Assembly (NCBI GenBank): GCA_030540715.1
Contig: JAUNVQ010000002.1
Coordinates: forward strand, 49,886 to 113,885
DNA: 64,000 bases
Source of the DNA: Actinomycetaceae bacterium
GTDB lineage: Bacteria; Actinomycetota; Actinomycetes; Actinomycetales; Actinomycetaceae
Direction: 5' to 3'
The notes beneath the pieces are model-generated. The model was given only the letters and a program-made list of their open reading frames with translations, was not told the DNA's origin and did not search any database. Numbering within the stretch: the first letter of the stretch is position 1; every line of letters starts with the position of its first letter. This document shows, piece by piece, positions 50,301-57,361 of the stretch. Both the position numbers and the translations under genes were made by a program.

Positions 50301-52878
50301 ATTGTGACACCGCCGGCTTGTTCTTACTGGCAACCAGGGTTTCAGTCTTTACGACATCACCCTTGGTACATGTGGCATTGAAAGTAAAGGTCTTGTCAGC
50401 ACCAGGATCGGCTGAACCTGCAGCGTAGTCCTTTGTGATAACAAATGTGCCTTGCTTGGGCTTTGTATAGGTGTTGGTTGCCGTTACTGTAATGGCCGGG
50501 GAGGACGCATCGGTCACCTTCACCTTATTGGCAGCAAGGTTTCCACCAGCAAAGGTAACACCTGCATATTCGTAGCCTTTCACAGCTGTATTGGTAGTGC
50601 TTTCATTCACACTACATTCAGTATCAACTGGCAGAGGACCAATCTGTTTGCTCTGACCATTGGTCAATGTAAATGTTTGATCTGATTGGCCGTTACAAGA
50701 CACTGTAAACGAGTAGCCATTAGCAACAGGCTCATCCGTTCCTTTCACAACTTTGGTGACGGTAAAGATACCTTCTTTAGGCTTTGGCTTTTCGTAGTTG
50801 TTTGTTGCGGTAACCGTAACGGCTGGCTGTGACTTTCCAGTAATCTTGACAACGCGTGAGTCAGATTGGTTTCCACCACTATAGGTCACACCTTTAAAGC
50901 TGTATCCATCAAGTTTAGCGGTTGCTTCATCTTCAATGATCGTGCACAGTGTACCTTCTGGGTACTCACCAATGGTCACTGACTGTCCACTTTTTACGGT
51001 GACCGTCTTGACTTCGGGCTGAGAGTCGCCATCTTTACAGGAAACATCGAAGGTAAAGTCCTTTGTCAGGTTATCAGTACCAGTGACCTTCTTTGTCAAT
51101 GTGAAGCTGCCCATTTCAGGTGGTGTGGGTCGTGGTGACCACACAACATTGATTGTTGCCGATGCATTCGATTGACCACCTGGCTGTCCATTAAGAATGA
51201 CAAGCCACTGAGATGTTGGATGCGAAGGCCGAACGATAGAACCTTGAATAGAATCTGTTTTAGCGGAGGTGCTGGCACTAATCGACACCTGACCAGCATC
51301 TGCACCTGCAGGAATCTTTAGAGTAAGTGTTGCGGGAAGCGTGACTTCACCACCAGCAGTTACACCTGTAGCATCATCAGTAAGTGTTGCACCAGCGGGA
51401 AGACCACTATAATTCAAGATTGCTTTTCCACTGTCGCTAAAACCTGTAATACCGATTTTGACATACATATCGCCGTTGGTATCAACGGAACGTGTTTGTT
51501 CCATGACAGCAACCGCGGCTTTTGTATCTACTCCATTAGGCTTGCCAAGCTGAACCGAAAGAGTTCCCTGTGAGCCAGAGGGAACTATGGCATAAATCCG
51601 TGCCGGCAACTCAATTTCTGAACCGTTTGTAAAGGGCTTTCCATCAGCAGTTTCAAGGCGTCCGTTTGCTGGAAGGCCAGAAACTGTTACGGCAGCTTTT
51701 TGACCAGCGGTACCAGTAATATCAATCGGTATGCGGGTTGTACCCGTCACGGGTGCGTTACCTGGAACAGTGGCGTCGATCTTGACCAGTTTCCACGAGT
51801 TAGCCACGGTTGCTGGAAGAGTAAGGGTTACTGATGCTGGAAGTGTAATCTTATCGCCAGTCTTCAGCGGTTTTGCTGTAGCGTTATCAACAAGTTTTGC
51901 ACCAGCAGGAAGACCATCCTTCCCAGCGGTTGTAATCTTTAGTGTTGCTTCCTTGCCATTAAGCGAAGCTGGACCATTAAATTCATAGTTGACAACATAG
52001 TTGCCGTTAGCATCGAAGCCCGCACTTCCGATGTTTGTTCCAGCACTTCCACCTGCAGCACCAATCATATGAGCAGGTAGTTGCGCTGCAAGAGTCAGTT
52101 GCCAAATCTTATTTGCAACAATACGCATCTGCGGTGTCACACGAGGTGCAGGCCCCCAGGTTCCTCCAATCCAGCTTGGGCCACCTTTAGCCCTTACTTC
52201 AGAGGCATCAATATCAACATCTCCGCTAATTTTCCAGAATGCTGTATGGAGACCAAATGCAACTGCGGCTGCGGCAACATTAGAATCTTCATGGGGCTCA
52301 ACGCCGATTTTCTGGTAAATACTCATGTAGTTAGCAAATGTTGGCTTAGAAACGTATGGGCCCCACAGGTAAGCGAACTTTTTAGCAATAAGCGCGCGAT
52401 CCTGCCCCGGAATCTCTTTACCGCGAGGGAAGTCTTTAATATCCCCGAACGTGTAGCCCCCGGAATTCCATTTTCCTTCAGGGGATGATCCCTGGTTATC
52501 TATACAGACAGCCGCATATTTTTGTCCGTCATTTCCTGTAAGTTCTGTACCGGCAATACCTTCTGTCTGGGGATAGAGAGTCCCGTTTTCGCGGTGCAAA
52601 CGAACAGAGTAGTTAGCAAGCTCTAGACCCGGTGAACCGATTGAAATCAATTCCCGAGGAGCCTTTGTATTTTTTGCTGTAAAGTGTGTTGGTTTTGAAG
52701 TCCCACCACTTGTTGTCGGAATACCGATTGCAGCATTTTGACCGGGAACAGAGTTACCGGAAACGTCTGCGCTACCGGGAGTCACTAACGAACTCACCGT
52801 CCACGCGATGGCCATAACTGCTGCTACACCAGCAACAAACCACCTTCTAATCTTGACACTTGCGGGAGTGACTTTCAT
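41305..52878 (-). CDS. giant (3857-residue) repeat adhesin with DUF5979 and VaFE/TQ-ester domains and LSKTG anchor
   Basis: Predicted wall-anchored stalk adhesin. After a signal-anchor (ends near PGSADVSGN) comes a thioester-domain-like head with CIDNQG (DNA about 52490) and AVAFGLHTAFW (about 52240), then three short units with GLPAGA-type motifs. From about 51110 to 45760 come 13 DUF5979-like repeats (GxFTVxKxV...FxxxC, then TxCTxxE), interrupted by two VaFE units; then three more VaFE units, a fourteenth DUF5979, and five VaFE units, the last after a Pro-rich linker flanked by two Cys. Ten VaFE units in all, each with a Thr in its first strand and a Gln in the final xxxQT. The tail is LSKTG, a hydrophobic helix and SRRRDTQK. 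The ATG at 52878 follows AAAGG; the open frame extends 31 codons upstream without signal. No operon partner. Confidence 0.88.
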   Translation of the reverse strand: MKVTPASVKIRRWFVAGVAAVMAIAWTVSSLVTPGSADVSGNSVPGQNAAIGIPTTSGGTSKPTHFTAKNTKAPRELISIGSPGLELANYSVRLHRENGTLYPQTEGIAGTELTGNDGQKYAAVCIDNQGSSPEGKWNSGGYTFGDIKDFPRGKEIPGQDRALIAKKFAYLWGPYVSKPTFANYMSIYQKIGVEPHEDSNVAAAAVAFGLHTAFWKISGDVDIDASEVRAKGGPSWIGGTWGPAPRVTPQMRIVANKIWQLTLAAQLPAHMIGAAGGSAGTNIGSAGFDANGNYVVNYEFNGPASLNGKEATLKITTAGKDGLPAGAKLVDNATAKPLKTGDKITLPASVTLTLPATVANSWKLVKIDATVPGNAPVTGTTRIPIDITGTAGQKAAVTVSGLPANGRLETADGKPFTNGSEIELPARIYAIVPSGSQGTLSVQLGKPNGVDTKAAVAVMEQTRSVDTNGDMYVKIGITGFSDSGKAILNYSGLPAGATLTDDATGVTAGGEVTLPATLTLKIPAGADAGQVSISASTSAKTDSIQGSIVRPSHPTSQWLVILNGQPGGQSNASATINVVWSPRPTPPEMGSFTLTKKVTGTDNLTKDFTFDVSCKDGDSQPEVKTVTVKSGQSVTIGEYPEGTLCTIIEDEATAKLDGYSFKGVTYSGGNQSDSRVVKITGKSQPAVTVTATNNYEKPKPKEGIFTVTKVVKGTDEPVANGYSFTVSCNGQSDQTFTLTNGQSKQIGPLPVDTECSVNESTTNTAVKGYEYAGVTFAGGNLAANKVKVTDASSPAITVTATNTYTKPKQGTFVITKDYAAGSADPGADKTFTFNATCTKGDVVKTETLVASKNKPAVSQSYDVGTTCVVEESGAAADDVTGMKLTGATFETASGQTVGGQFPNPTVSFTIKEGEQAVAVQAINKYDVTKGKFQVKKVVEGGPGTVNNNFSFTATCDDGSAAVTKTAKKDGTVEFGPYNYGTTCTVSEQPDSAAIPGYTFNGVTYAGGNVPGSPEKVQVKDDSSPVVTVTATNRYQRKTGEVKISKVVEGASAAGKTFNFTAVCQDGDAAPVTKGVSITGGQTASFGTFPVGTQCTITESEAGTDIDDYTYKGVTFSGGHVSADAKSTKVTVEEGSTEVTATATNVYEQDKGSFKIVKKFAAGSSYTGGANNSFEFDVTCAGKPVTGVSIVDAGEWTSTEYPVGTTCTVAEKTASSKVAGHSFKGVNLTSTAGAVSNNKATFTITKGTAAVTVTATNDYVKPTMKTNASIQGDNELVKGKATQLKDRITFTGLEKGKTYTAGGYFIDKATGKAVTGFYTKKFTTADLKGVTEANGVVNGYIDLTDPKWTVTPDSNVGVSYVAFEYLWEGELPAMPEVPTPPGTDKVTPKPDVEHENPGDGNQTVTSNKKGSFTIEKKVVGPSAGKVPADAVFPFTVDCGAPRVENVSTGKAFTSAELPEGTQCTITENDAPAHFEGATFSKVAFTLNGKVVTGDSVTFTIKAGDKPAVAVVAENSYDTPGVTTDAEPEVPAQEGKPVTVTDKVSYTNLIAGKTYTVEGQLHYQNGDAPNATDGGVVKGVQPGEGFQVGSKPDSVATTFTAPGKEGELVSGTIDLVFVVPAEAVQSKPMVVFEDVYYEGKKVAGHHDINDDKQTIPVDEKIEFPVKKLLAGDGAAQANGTYNFVANCAKPGQTGDDQKLTATVTDGKAAVSKQKVTTYVGETCTIKELAPAVNDAVTSKVNFDAAGIDGVTGGETLTVKVTKANKDKLKATDFAFAATNTVTVNKATFTVKKAAATATGNVDLAGKQYSFEYKCSDDAQWITLGSVAAKGTPLAGPDKPINTKCMVREVNASIKNAELKTAWTVNNQPVTANAAGEVAFTVGAKDSVVAIAATNDYTEKTGKFTLAKKLSTGVTTTQLQDTNFALKYTCTQEGKVVKTGTQEVKANGGAVEVAGVPLGASCVVEEINQPETANATHLLSWTVDGTTNVANKASFAIDSQSVAVNVTANNTYVDEKPGFSVSKQVDSDAIDLDPAAKFTFDYTCKDSVTTEVLTGNFTIDQQSTWHSGNEEKLKNLNVNSECTLTEKKPDSVTNATWEGVHFKDLTNPDNPQLTTDVANHRVTFTVPAGKTALAIQAVNRFTQDRGIIKVSKVLAGDAKDMLNDPKNFTFAMACTYNGKAIDVKENNTVTAGGEDAVWDNLPVGAKCTISELAPTQVDNATHALTWSVNGEDKGEADSVEVTVGAGDASTVKVSATNTYTNNPAAFTVKKESAVATPAGVDLKIPQEFSFEYRCGDATVFTPIGTTVTAGGQEVRVDGLKPHQQCELREESDGFDSRIVKWTVNGSETSVEGQSVTFTPTPGATVAIVVNNEYPTQPKIGTTLTDQAGKHDVSADGKSVVLKDVVKYYNLDTTKTYQAEGKLMAWDEQGSVIDTGITAASAAFIPTAPNGEVIVEFTVPTAELDKFAKVVAFEKLTTGGEVVATHEEPEDDNQIVKVLPKIGTTLTGEDGQAKTYDRPVNPDTTVKLVDVVKYTNARVGKTYRVSGELYGDKGLTGVKAISNAFTVEAPEGHPKAEFATGTVKVVFEVPGSVLQGNKKLVAFEQLWDEESLNPVKPGDKDVTPKNPNDKPTATHEDPKDADQTMRQNPSIGTYATLKNNEGKEARVKTVRLTGEPNQTEIITDKLSWYNLPIGDYVAFGTFIDTQTNAPLDPAETYNGSQKFTVTNDTRDGVVEVPLTLKLKGDDAATANLDIVLFEEVYKASDVENGQPKEGVRPVGVHKDTSDANQKIRMTVEPPLPPEGKLTLKKTVVDSAEEKLPADTLYGFEFSCADDTKNVTRFVLKAEETASEVFPSNFMGKQCTITEVGPVQAEYTEATGWQPLDLGEGKKWNAVAWKVNGKSVDKVVEAGKADKKPANTSYTFNVPVEGQGAEINFALEATNYFVPVTPPGTPGITTDAKDMADGDRVVDATADAKIADVVTYKNLKPLTEYTVKGELHKKLDGTDGGVITSAVAGEGCLVDGAKVDDVDCKDEGNGVVSLTFTTPAAPQGKLRVDGTVELHFVVPVSELKQTTQIVVFETAYEQGIEIAKHHDIDDVKQTVDIPKIPETPEKPSITTDAKDMADGDRVVAPTADAKIADVVTYKNLKPLTEYTVKGELHKKVDGVDAGVITAAKAGDSCLVDGATVEGVDCKDEGDGIVSLTFTTPAAPEGQNRVNGTVELHFVVPVAEVQQNKYIVVFETAYEQGIEIAKHHDIDDGKQTVEIPKIPPSTPEEPGISTNATDATDGDKEVSAADAAEVADLVIYSNLKPETQYTMKGELHKKVNGKDGGVLKDVKASTGCLVDGAKVDGVDCKDEGNGVVSLTFTTPAAPEGQDRVNGNVTLKFLVPQADLQKTEHIVAFETAYEKDTEIAKHHDIDDDAQTVKVKPEPKKPTLKTSATEKIPSPNVEGPDRVVRSGSDANIMDEVMFTNLQVGKTYTIKGELHKKVNGADGGIVSNVVAGKDCSVQVEGGTDAVDLECKNEGNGIVSVTFSPSGEADSYVNGSVFMDFVVPAKAVTRNSQFVVFERAYLGEQEVATHANINDEAQTVIAKDECPPPPEGPDNPPNTPDLPPEHPYVPPTTPDEPNKPGNPDNCPEIGTVLKVKTDKGTSGIAYRGSDQVVVDTIRYNDLLPHTEYTMLGRLHKDSDAGASGVISTAKVGNTCTVDGKKVECKDGLNGFIEVTFTTGEGNNDKGYVDGEVSMEWTVPKDALAKMKKVVAFETLFDKDGYMIAWHHDINSEPQTVTVKIPKTPPTTPPGETPPGPTPPGVTPPPSTPFIPTLLSKTGATTFTLIALGLMALVAGGMLVWASPSRRRDTQK
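42605..44045 (-). repeat. three highly similar tandem VaFE repeat units (about 470 bp each)
   Basis: Three consecutive units of the giant adhesin are close to each other at DNA level. The two at about 43090-43555 and 43570-44045 share long identical stretches, for example CGTGGTGTTTGGCGATTTC, and their proteins share TDAKDMADGDRVV and ETAYEQGIEIAKHHDIDD. The third, at about 42605-43075, is more diverged. This similarity would allow recombination and copy-number change. Confidence 0.8.
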
Positions 52879-53320
52879 GTATTGTGCCTTTTCTACTCGT
52901 ATCTTCCAACCTGATTTTGGGGAGGATGGGAGACCACACCAATAATTACTTACTTCATACGCTACCAACACATATAGATGAAAGCAAGATGAAAATTGAC
53001 GAATTTTCGGTAAGTGTATAAATTTCGAAAAAATGTCACATCGTTTTGACTACAATCCATGTCTCACTAGCTATAACACCTGGTAAGTGTTGAACTCATC
53101 TACGCAGGTAACAACCATGATGACACCCCTCATAAAGCCACGTAAAACATTAAAACTGACCGCATGTAAGATTTTAAAGAAAAAAAGTTTAGTTCGTCAC
53201 ATCATCGTTGACAGTTTTAAAAAATAAAGTAACTCTTTTACGAAATTTCCCTGGTCAGGAATTTCTTTTCCATTCCACACACACAATACACCTTATATAT
53301 TGACGATGCAGACTATTTTC
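52879..53320. other. AT-rich promoter region of the giant adhesin
   Basis: About 440 bases, visibly AT-rich, with runs of A and T around 53035 and 53170-53240. It lies between the adhesin start and the end of the RidA gene on the same strand. No gene is seen and no promoter box was assigned with confidence. Confidence 0.5.
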
Positions 53321-54139
53321 CTATTTCACCCGGAATAAGACCTCAACCTCAACAGGAGCATTGAGTGGAAGCACAGCAACACCCACCGCGGACCGAGCAT
53401 GTCCGTCATCAAAGAGCTCTCCAAAGAACTCACTGGCACCGTTAGCAACAAGTGCCTGGTCATAAAATGTAGGGTCAGACGCAACAAATGCTGTCACCTT
53501 TTCAACACCAATAATACGGTCAACACCACCGGCAGCCTGGGCAGCTGCAGCTAAAGCGTTCAACGCGCACACCTTTGCCAACTGATAAACATATTTCGCA
53601 TCAAGTAAGCCTTCACCCACGCCAGCTTTTCCTGTGGCGACAAGTTTTCCTTCCACCATTGGAAGCTGCCCAGATGTTTGAACAAGACGATTCCTTTTAT
53701 CTGCCCCAGCCAGCACTACTGCAGGCACATAAGCCGCAACAGGTGCCGCTACATTTGGAAGCACATATCCTGCATCAGCTAAGCGCGCAGACAATTGCCC
53801 AGATTTCACAGCTTCGTCCTCTTTCTTTACATCGTGTGACACGTCGCGTGAACCGTCTTCGTACGACCCAGCATCCTCAGGTAAAACATCTGTCACTGCC
53901 TCATTGTCTGGCTTGTCACCACAATCCTGAACAGCATCGCCATTGTTATTATCGGCTAACGATATTTCCGTGGAGACCCTACCTGCCTCATTCGATAAGG
54001 TGTCATTCTTCCCTTCTGTGGCATCTGATGCGGCATCGTCTATCGATGAAATGTCAACATCACCATTTGCAGTCTTTAGCGTATCGTCGTATTGACAATC
54101 CAATGGTGACTGCGACTTCTGTTTGAAAAAACGAAACAC
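53321..54139 (-). CDS. RidA family protein with a long acidic N-terminal extension
   Basis: A 272-residue protein whose C-terminal 155 residues are a RidA (YjgF/UK114) domain: YVLPNVAAPVAAYVPA, VQTSGQLPMVEGKL, AKVCALNALAAAAQAAGG, GHARSAVGVAVLPLNAPVEV. RidA enzymes hydrolyse reactive 2-aminoacrylate and related enamines. Residues 1-115 are an Asp/Glu/Asn/Ser-rich extension not found in ordinary RidA proteins. It is real coding sequence by start signal: AAGGAGG precedes the GTG that begins FRFFKQK. Next to a DUF4177-like gene and whiB, as in mycobacteria and corynebacteria (Rv3678c locus). Confidence 0.87.
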   Translation of the reverse strand: MFRFFKQKSQSPLDCQYDDTLKTANGDVDISSIDDAASDATEGKNDTLSNEAGRVSTEISLADNNNGDAVQDCGDKPDNEAVTDVLPEDAGSYEDGSRDVSHDVKKEDEAVKSGQLSARLADAGYVLPNVAAPVAAYVPAVVLAGADKRNRLVQTSGQLPMVEGKLVATGKAGVGEGLLDAKYVYQLAKVCALNALAAAAQAAGGVDRIIGVEKVTAFVASDPTFYDQALVANGASEFFGELFDDGHARSAVGVAVLPLNAPVEVEVLFRVK

Positions 54140-54240
54140 AGGAAGCCTCCTTGACAGGTATGCACAGTATTATCTTGATAACAGCGTAGGTATCCGGTGT
54201 GTACCAGCTTTACAGACAGCCGCACAACCGGCCTAAACGG

Positions 54241-54402
54241 CTAGCCCTTTACAGGGCGCTTAAAATAGGCCACCAAAGTTTCTGGACCACTGGGACCAGG
54301 AATAACCGTGACAAGTTCCCACCCGTCATCGCCCCATGTATCCAGAATTTGTTTTGTGTTGTGAATAATCAAAGGTGCAGTAGCATATTCCCATTTAGTC
54401 AT
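54241..54402 (-). CDS. DUF4177-like small protein (53 residues)
   Basis: A short gene reading MTKWEYATAPLIIH, then KQILDTWGDDGWELVTVIPG and ending LVAYFKRPVKG. The WEY start and DGWELV core are the hallmark of DUF4177-type proteins, and a close relative sits between whiB and RidA in many actinobacteria. The fold is a small beta-alpha unit; function is unknown. No clear ribosome site, but family identity over the full length makes the gene convincing. Same strand as its neighbours. Confidence 0.85.
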   Translation of the reverse strand: MTKWEYATAPLIIHNTKQILDTWGDDGWELVTVIPGPSGPETLVAYFKRPVKG

Positions 54403-54588
54403 ACTGACAGTCTAGAAGGCCAAAGCCAAAATGTCACCTATTGTTCATTTACGGCGTTTATGCAATACGGCTTTTGGCAACCCACATGTTCATGGGCCTT
54501 TATCGGTATCTTTATGGAAGAGGACGTTGGTGACGCACTGTTCTCTGTGCGTCGTCATACGCTAACACTCAATGAATAGCACTAAAAC

Positions 54589-54960
54589 TTAGGAAGCCTG
54601 GCGCGACACTGTTTCGTATGGCTGCGGGTTTGCCCGCACATGAGCCAATACCCTGGGAGTACGTGGTGAACGCAATTCTTCAGCTAACTCATTCGGTGAT
54701 TCTTCTAACCATTCCTTCCAGTCTTCAACATCAGGAAGATACTTCAGCAAAGCTCGGCGTTCACGCTCAGTCAAACCGCCCCATACACCGAAATTTGCCT
54801 GCGAATTCAACGCATCCGCTAAACACTCCAAACGAACCTCGCAGGCATAACAACGCTGACGTACTTGCCGTTGAGCAGCGCCTTGCACAAAAAGTGCGTC
54901 TGGCTCATCTTGAGCGCATAAGGCGCGAGCCACCCAACTTTGATCACCGTCGATACTCAT
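54589..54960 (-). CDS. WhiB family iron-sulfur regulator (WhiB4/WhcA-like)
   Basis: A 123-residue WhiB protein. Four Cys ligands for a [4Fe-4S] cluster are visible: one in RALCAQDEPDALF and three in RCYACEVRLECLADAL (CxxCxxxxxC). GVWGGLTERERRALLK is the signature G[VI]WGG turn and DNA/sigma-binding segment. Location beside a class A PBP gene and RidA points to the WhiB4 subgroup, a redox-responsive regulator in mycobacteria. It is divergent from the PBP gene, so the 190-base gap holds both promoters and may be self-regulated. Confidence 0.93.
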   Translation of the reverse strand: MSIDGDQSWVARALCAQDEPDALFVQGAAQRQVRQRCYACEVRLECLADALNSQANFGVWGGLTERERRALLKYLPDVEDWKEWLEESPNELAEELRSPRTPRVLAHVRANPQPYETVSRQAS

Positions 54961-55150
54961 ATGTTAGTTCCTCTTTCTTCGGTGCCCAGCTTACCGTCAC
55001 ACAAGATGACGACCGGGGCGAAAAATAGCACCTAATGTGACCGTACCGACAATTTCACGAATCTCCAAACCGTGAAGCAAAAATCGTGAATTTTCGGGAA
55101 TTTAGTCCCATAAATTCAGAGACTTTTTGAAAATCTAGTAGTCTAAGAAT

Positions 55151-57346
55151 ATGACGAAAAGTCGGGACAAGAACAATGCTTATCCAACAGACAACGCAGC
55201 TTCCCCACGCTCGCGTGCCATGATGATCGCTCGCGGGGAGTTTTTGCGATCCATCGTCGCTCTTATCGTGTTGACCGTTGTGGCTGCTGTCCTGTTAGCA
55301 GGCCTTGCAATCCCTATTGTTGGTGTAGCAGGCGTAGCAACGAAAGCAGGAACGCAGGCCTTTAAAGACCTTCCTGACGAATTCGAGCCTTTATCGCCCT
55401 CTGAGCAATCCGTGATCGTTGCATCCGACGGATCAGTCATCGCGAAATTCTATGCCGAAAACCGTATTGTCGTTGATATTAAGGACATGTCCGAATGGGT
55501 TCAAAAAGCCGCAGTTGCCATTGAAGACCGCCGCTTTTACGAGCACAAAGGAGTAGACCCCTACGGTCTATTCCGCGCGGCCATCAACAACCTGGCCTCT
55601 GACTCAACGCAAGGAGCATCAACCATTACCCAGCAATACGTGAAAAACACTCGTATCGAGTTGGGATTGCAAACTGGTGACGATGAAGCTGTACGAGAAG
55701 CCTCTGCCCACACGCTTACACGCAAAATCCTTGAAGCGAAATACGCGGTATCGTTAGAACACAAAATGCCGAAGAAAAAAATTCTTGAGGGATACCTTAA
55801 CATTGCGCCTTTCGGCCCCAATGTTTACGGTGTTGAGGCAGCATCACGTCACTATTTTTCAAAATCAGCGAAAGACCTGGAGCTCAGTGAAGCTGTACTG
55901 CTTGCAGGATTGTCACAAAGCCCTGTTGACTTTAACCCACTAGTTCACCCTAAAAGAGCACAAACACGTCGTGACCAGGTACTTTTTGCAATGCTTGACG
56001 AAAAGCTCATCACAAAACAACAATATGATGAAGTAAAGAAAACAAGAATCGAAGATGTCCTTCACGTGTCACAAGAGGAGCAAGGCTGCCAAACAGCTGG
56101 ATCAGCTGCTTACTTCTGTCAATATGTTGTAGCAGAAATATTGAATTCTGTTAACTTTGGAAAAACCATTGCTGAACGACGTAGGCTCCTCACCCGCGGT
56201 GGGTTGATTATTCAGTCCACACTTAATCCCACAAAACAGAAACTTGCGCAGGAAGCAGTTGAAGCCTACGTTCCTAAAAACGATCCCTCAGATGTCCGTG
56301 GCACCGTTACCTCTGTGGAACCAGGAACTGGCAAAATAATTGCAATGGCTCAAAATACGAACTTTGGTCAACCCTCCGAAGCTGACCCCACCGCAACACA
56401 AAACAATCTTGCCGCTGACAAAGCGCATGGTGGTGGTGCTGGCTATCAGCCGGGTTCTTCCTTTAAGACCATGACACTGGCAACGTGGTATCAGTCTGGT
56501 CGAAGCGGTGGCGAAGTATTAGGAGGACGAACATCTTACGCAGCCAATGAATTCCGTTCATCATGCCCCGATAAAGTTCACGTGAGCTCCTATAACTTCA
56601 AAAACTCCGAGGGTCTTTCAACTGCGGCGTCATCAGTGATAGTGGGAACAGAACGCTCTTTGAACACCACCTATGTTGCGATGGCCAGTAAACTTGACCT
56701 ATGCGACATTAAGAAAATGGCAGAAAAAGTGGGGGCCGTACCAGGTGATGGTTCCGAACCCGAATGGTACCCGTCCTCGGTACTAGGCTCGGGAAGTGTG
56801 CCGCCACTTTCAATGGCAAATGCTTTTGCTACCTTCGCTAATAAAGGAGTGTATTGTAGCCCCATTGCCATTACCTCCGTAACCACTCGACAAGGTAAAG
56901 AACTTGAAGCACCTTCTGCTGACTGTCACCGAACGGTTGACGAAACTGTGGCAAATAAAGTGATGCAAACACTGAAATCCACATATAACAGCTATGGTGG
57001 GCGTGTGAGTTTGGGACGTGAAGCCGGTACGAAAACAGGAACAACCGACGGCGCCTCCGATGCCTGGCTAGTAGGAGCCACCCCCAACCTCAGCACAGCC
57101 GTATGGATGGGACACTCCGATCGATTGGCCCCCATGGTCAACATCACGATTGGTGGCCAATATTATCGGGTGGTTTATGGTTCAACAGCTCCCTCTGCCA
57201 TATGGAAAAAATATATGATAGAGGCGGTAGCAGACTTACCTAAGGAGAGATTCCCCTCCGCAAATATCGGTTCGCGCTTCCCACCCAAACCCAAAGAACC
57301 AAAAAAGAAAGAAAAGTCCGACAATTCATCCTCCGAAGACGACTAA
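55151..57346 (+). CDS. class A penicillin-binding protein (PonA2-like)
   Basis: A 731-residue bifunctional peptidoglycan synthase. One N-terminal transmembrane helix (about 30-55) is followed by a GT51 glycosyltransferase domain with IEDRRFYEHKGVDPYGLFRA, GASTITQQYVKN and KILEGYLNIAPFG. The transpeptidase domain has SSFK in YQPGSSFKTM, a probable SxN-type site after SEGLSTAASS, and KTG in GTKTGTTDGASDAW. The tail is a short Pro/Lys/Glu/Ser stretch without PASTA domain. The context (whiB4-type gene divergent, phosphoesterase 16 bases downstream) matches mycobacterial ponA2. Confidence 0.95.
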   Translation: MTKSRDKNNAYPTDNAASPRSRAMMIARGEFLRSIVALIVLTVVAAVLLAGLAIPIVGVAGVATKAGTQAFKDLPDEFEPLSPSEQSVIVASDGSVIAKFYAENRIVVDIKDMSEWVQKAAVAIEDRRFYEHKGVDPYGLFRAAINNLASDSTQGASTITQQYVKNTRIELGLQTGDDEAVREASAHTLTRKILEAKYAVSLEHKMPKKKILEGYLNIAPFGPNVYGVEAASRHYFSKSAKDLELSEAVLLAGLSQSPVDFNPLVHPKRAQTRRDQVLFAMLDEKLITKQQYDEVKKTRIEDVLHVSQEEQGCQTAGSAAYFCQYVVAEILNSVNFGKTIAERRRLLTRGGLIIQSTLNPTKQKLAQEAVEAYVPKNDPSDVRGTVTSVEPGTGKIIAMAQNTNFGQPSEADPTATQNNLAADKAHGGGAGYQPGSSFKTMTLATWYQSGRSGGEVLGGRTSYAANEFRSSCPDKVHVSSYNFKNSEGLSTAASSVIVGTERSLNTTYVAMASKLDLCDIKKMAEKVGAVPGDGSEPEWYPSSVLGSGSVPPLSMANAFATFANKGVYCSPIAITSVTTRQGKELEAPSADCHRTVDETVANKVMQTLKSTYNSYGGRVSLGREAGTKTGTTDGASDAWLVGATPNLSTAVWMGHSDRLAPMVNITIGGQYYRVVYGSTAPSAIWKKYMIEAVADLPKERFPSANIGSRFPPKPKEPKKKEKSDNSSSEDD

Positions 57347-57361
57347 TGAACTAGGCCAGCT

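Noticed and set aside
41305..52878. CRISPR-like repeats in the giant gene
   Set aside because: The periodicity is a coding repeat of about 300-480 bp, in frame throughout, with no short repeat-spacer pattern.
54403..54588. Terminator after whiB (GACGCAC/GTGCGTC at 54532-54553)
   Set aside because: The stem is only 7 bp and lacks a T-run on the minus strand, so it is not listed as a feature.
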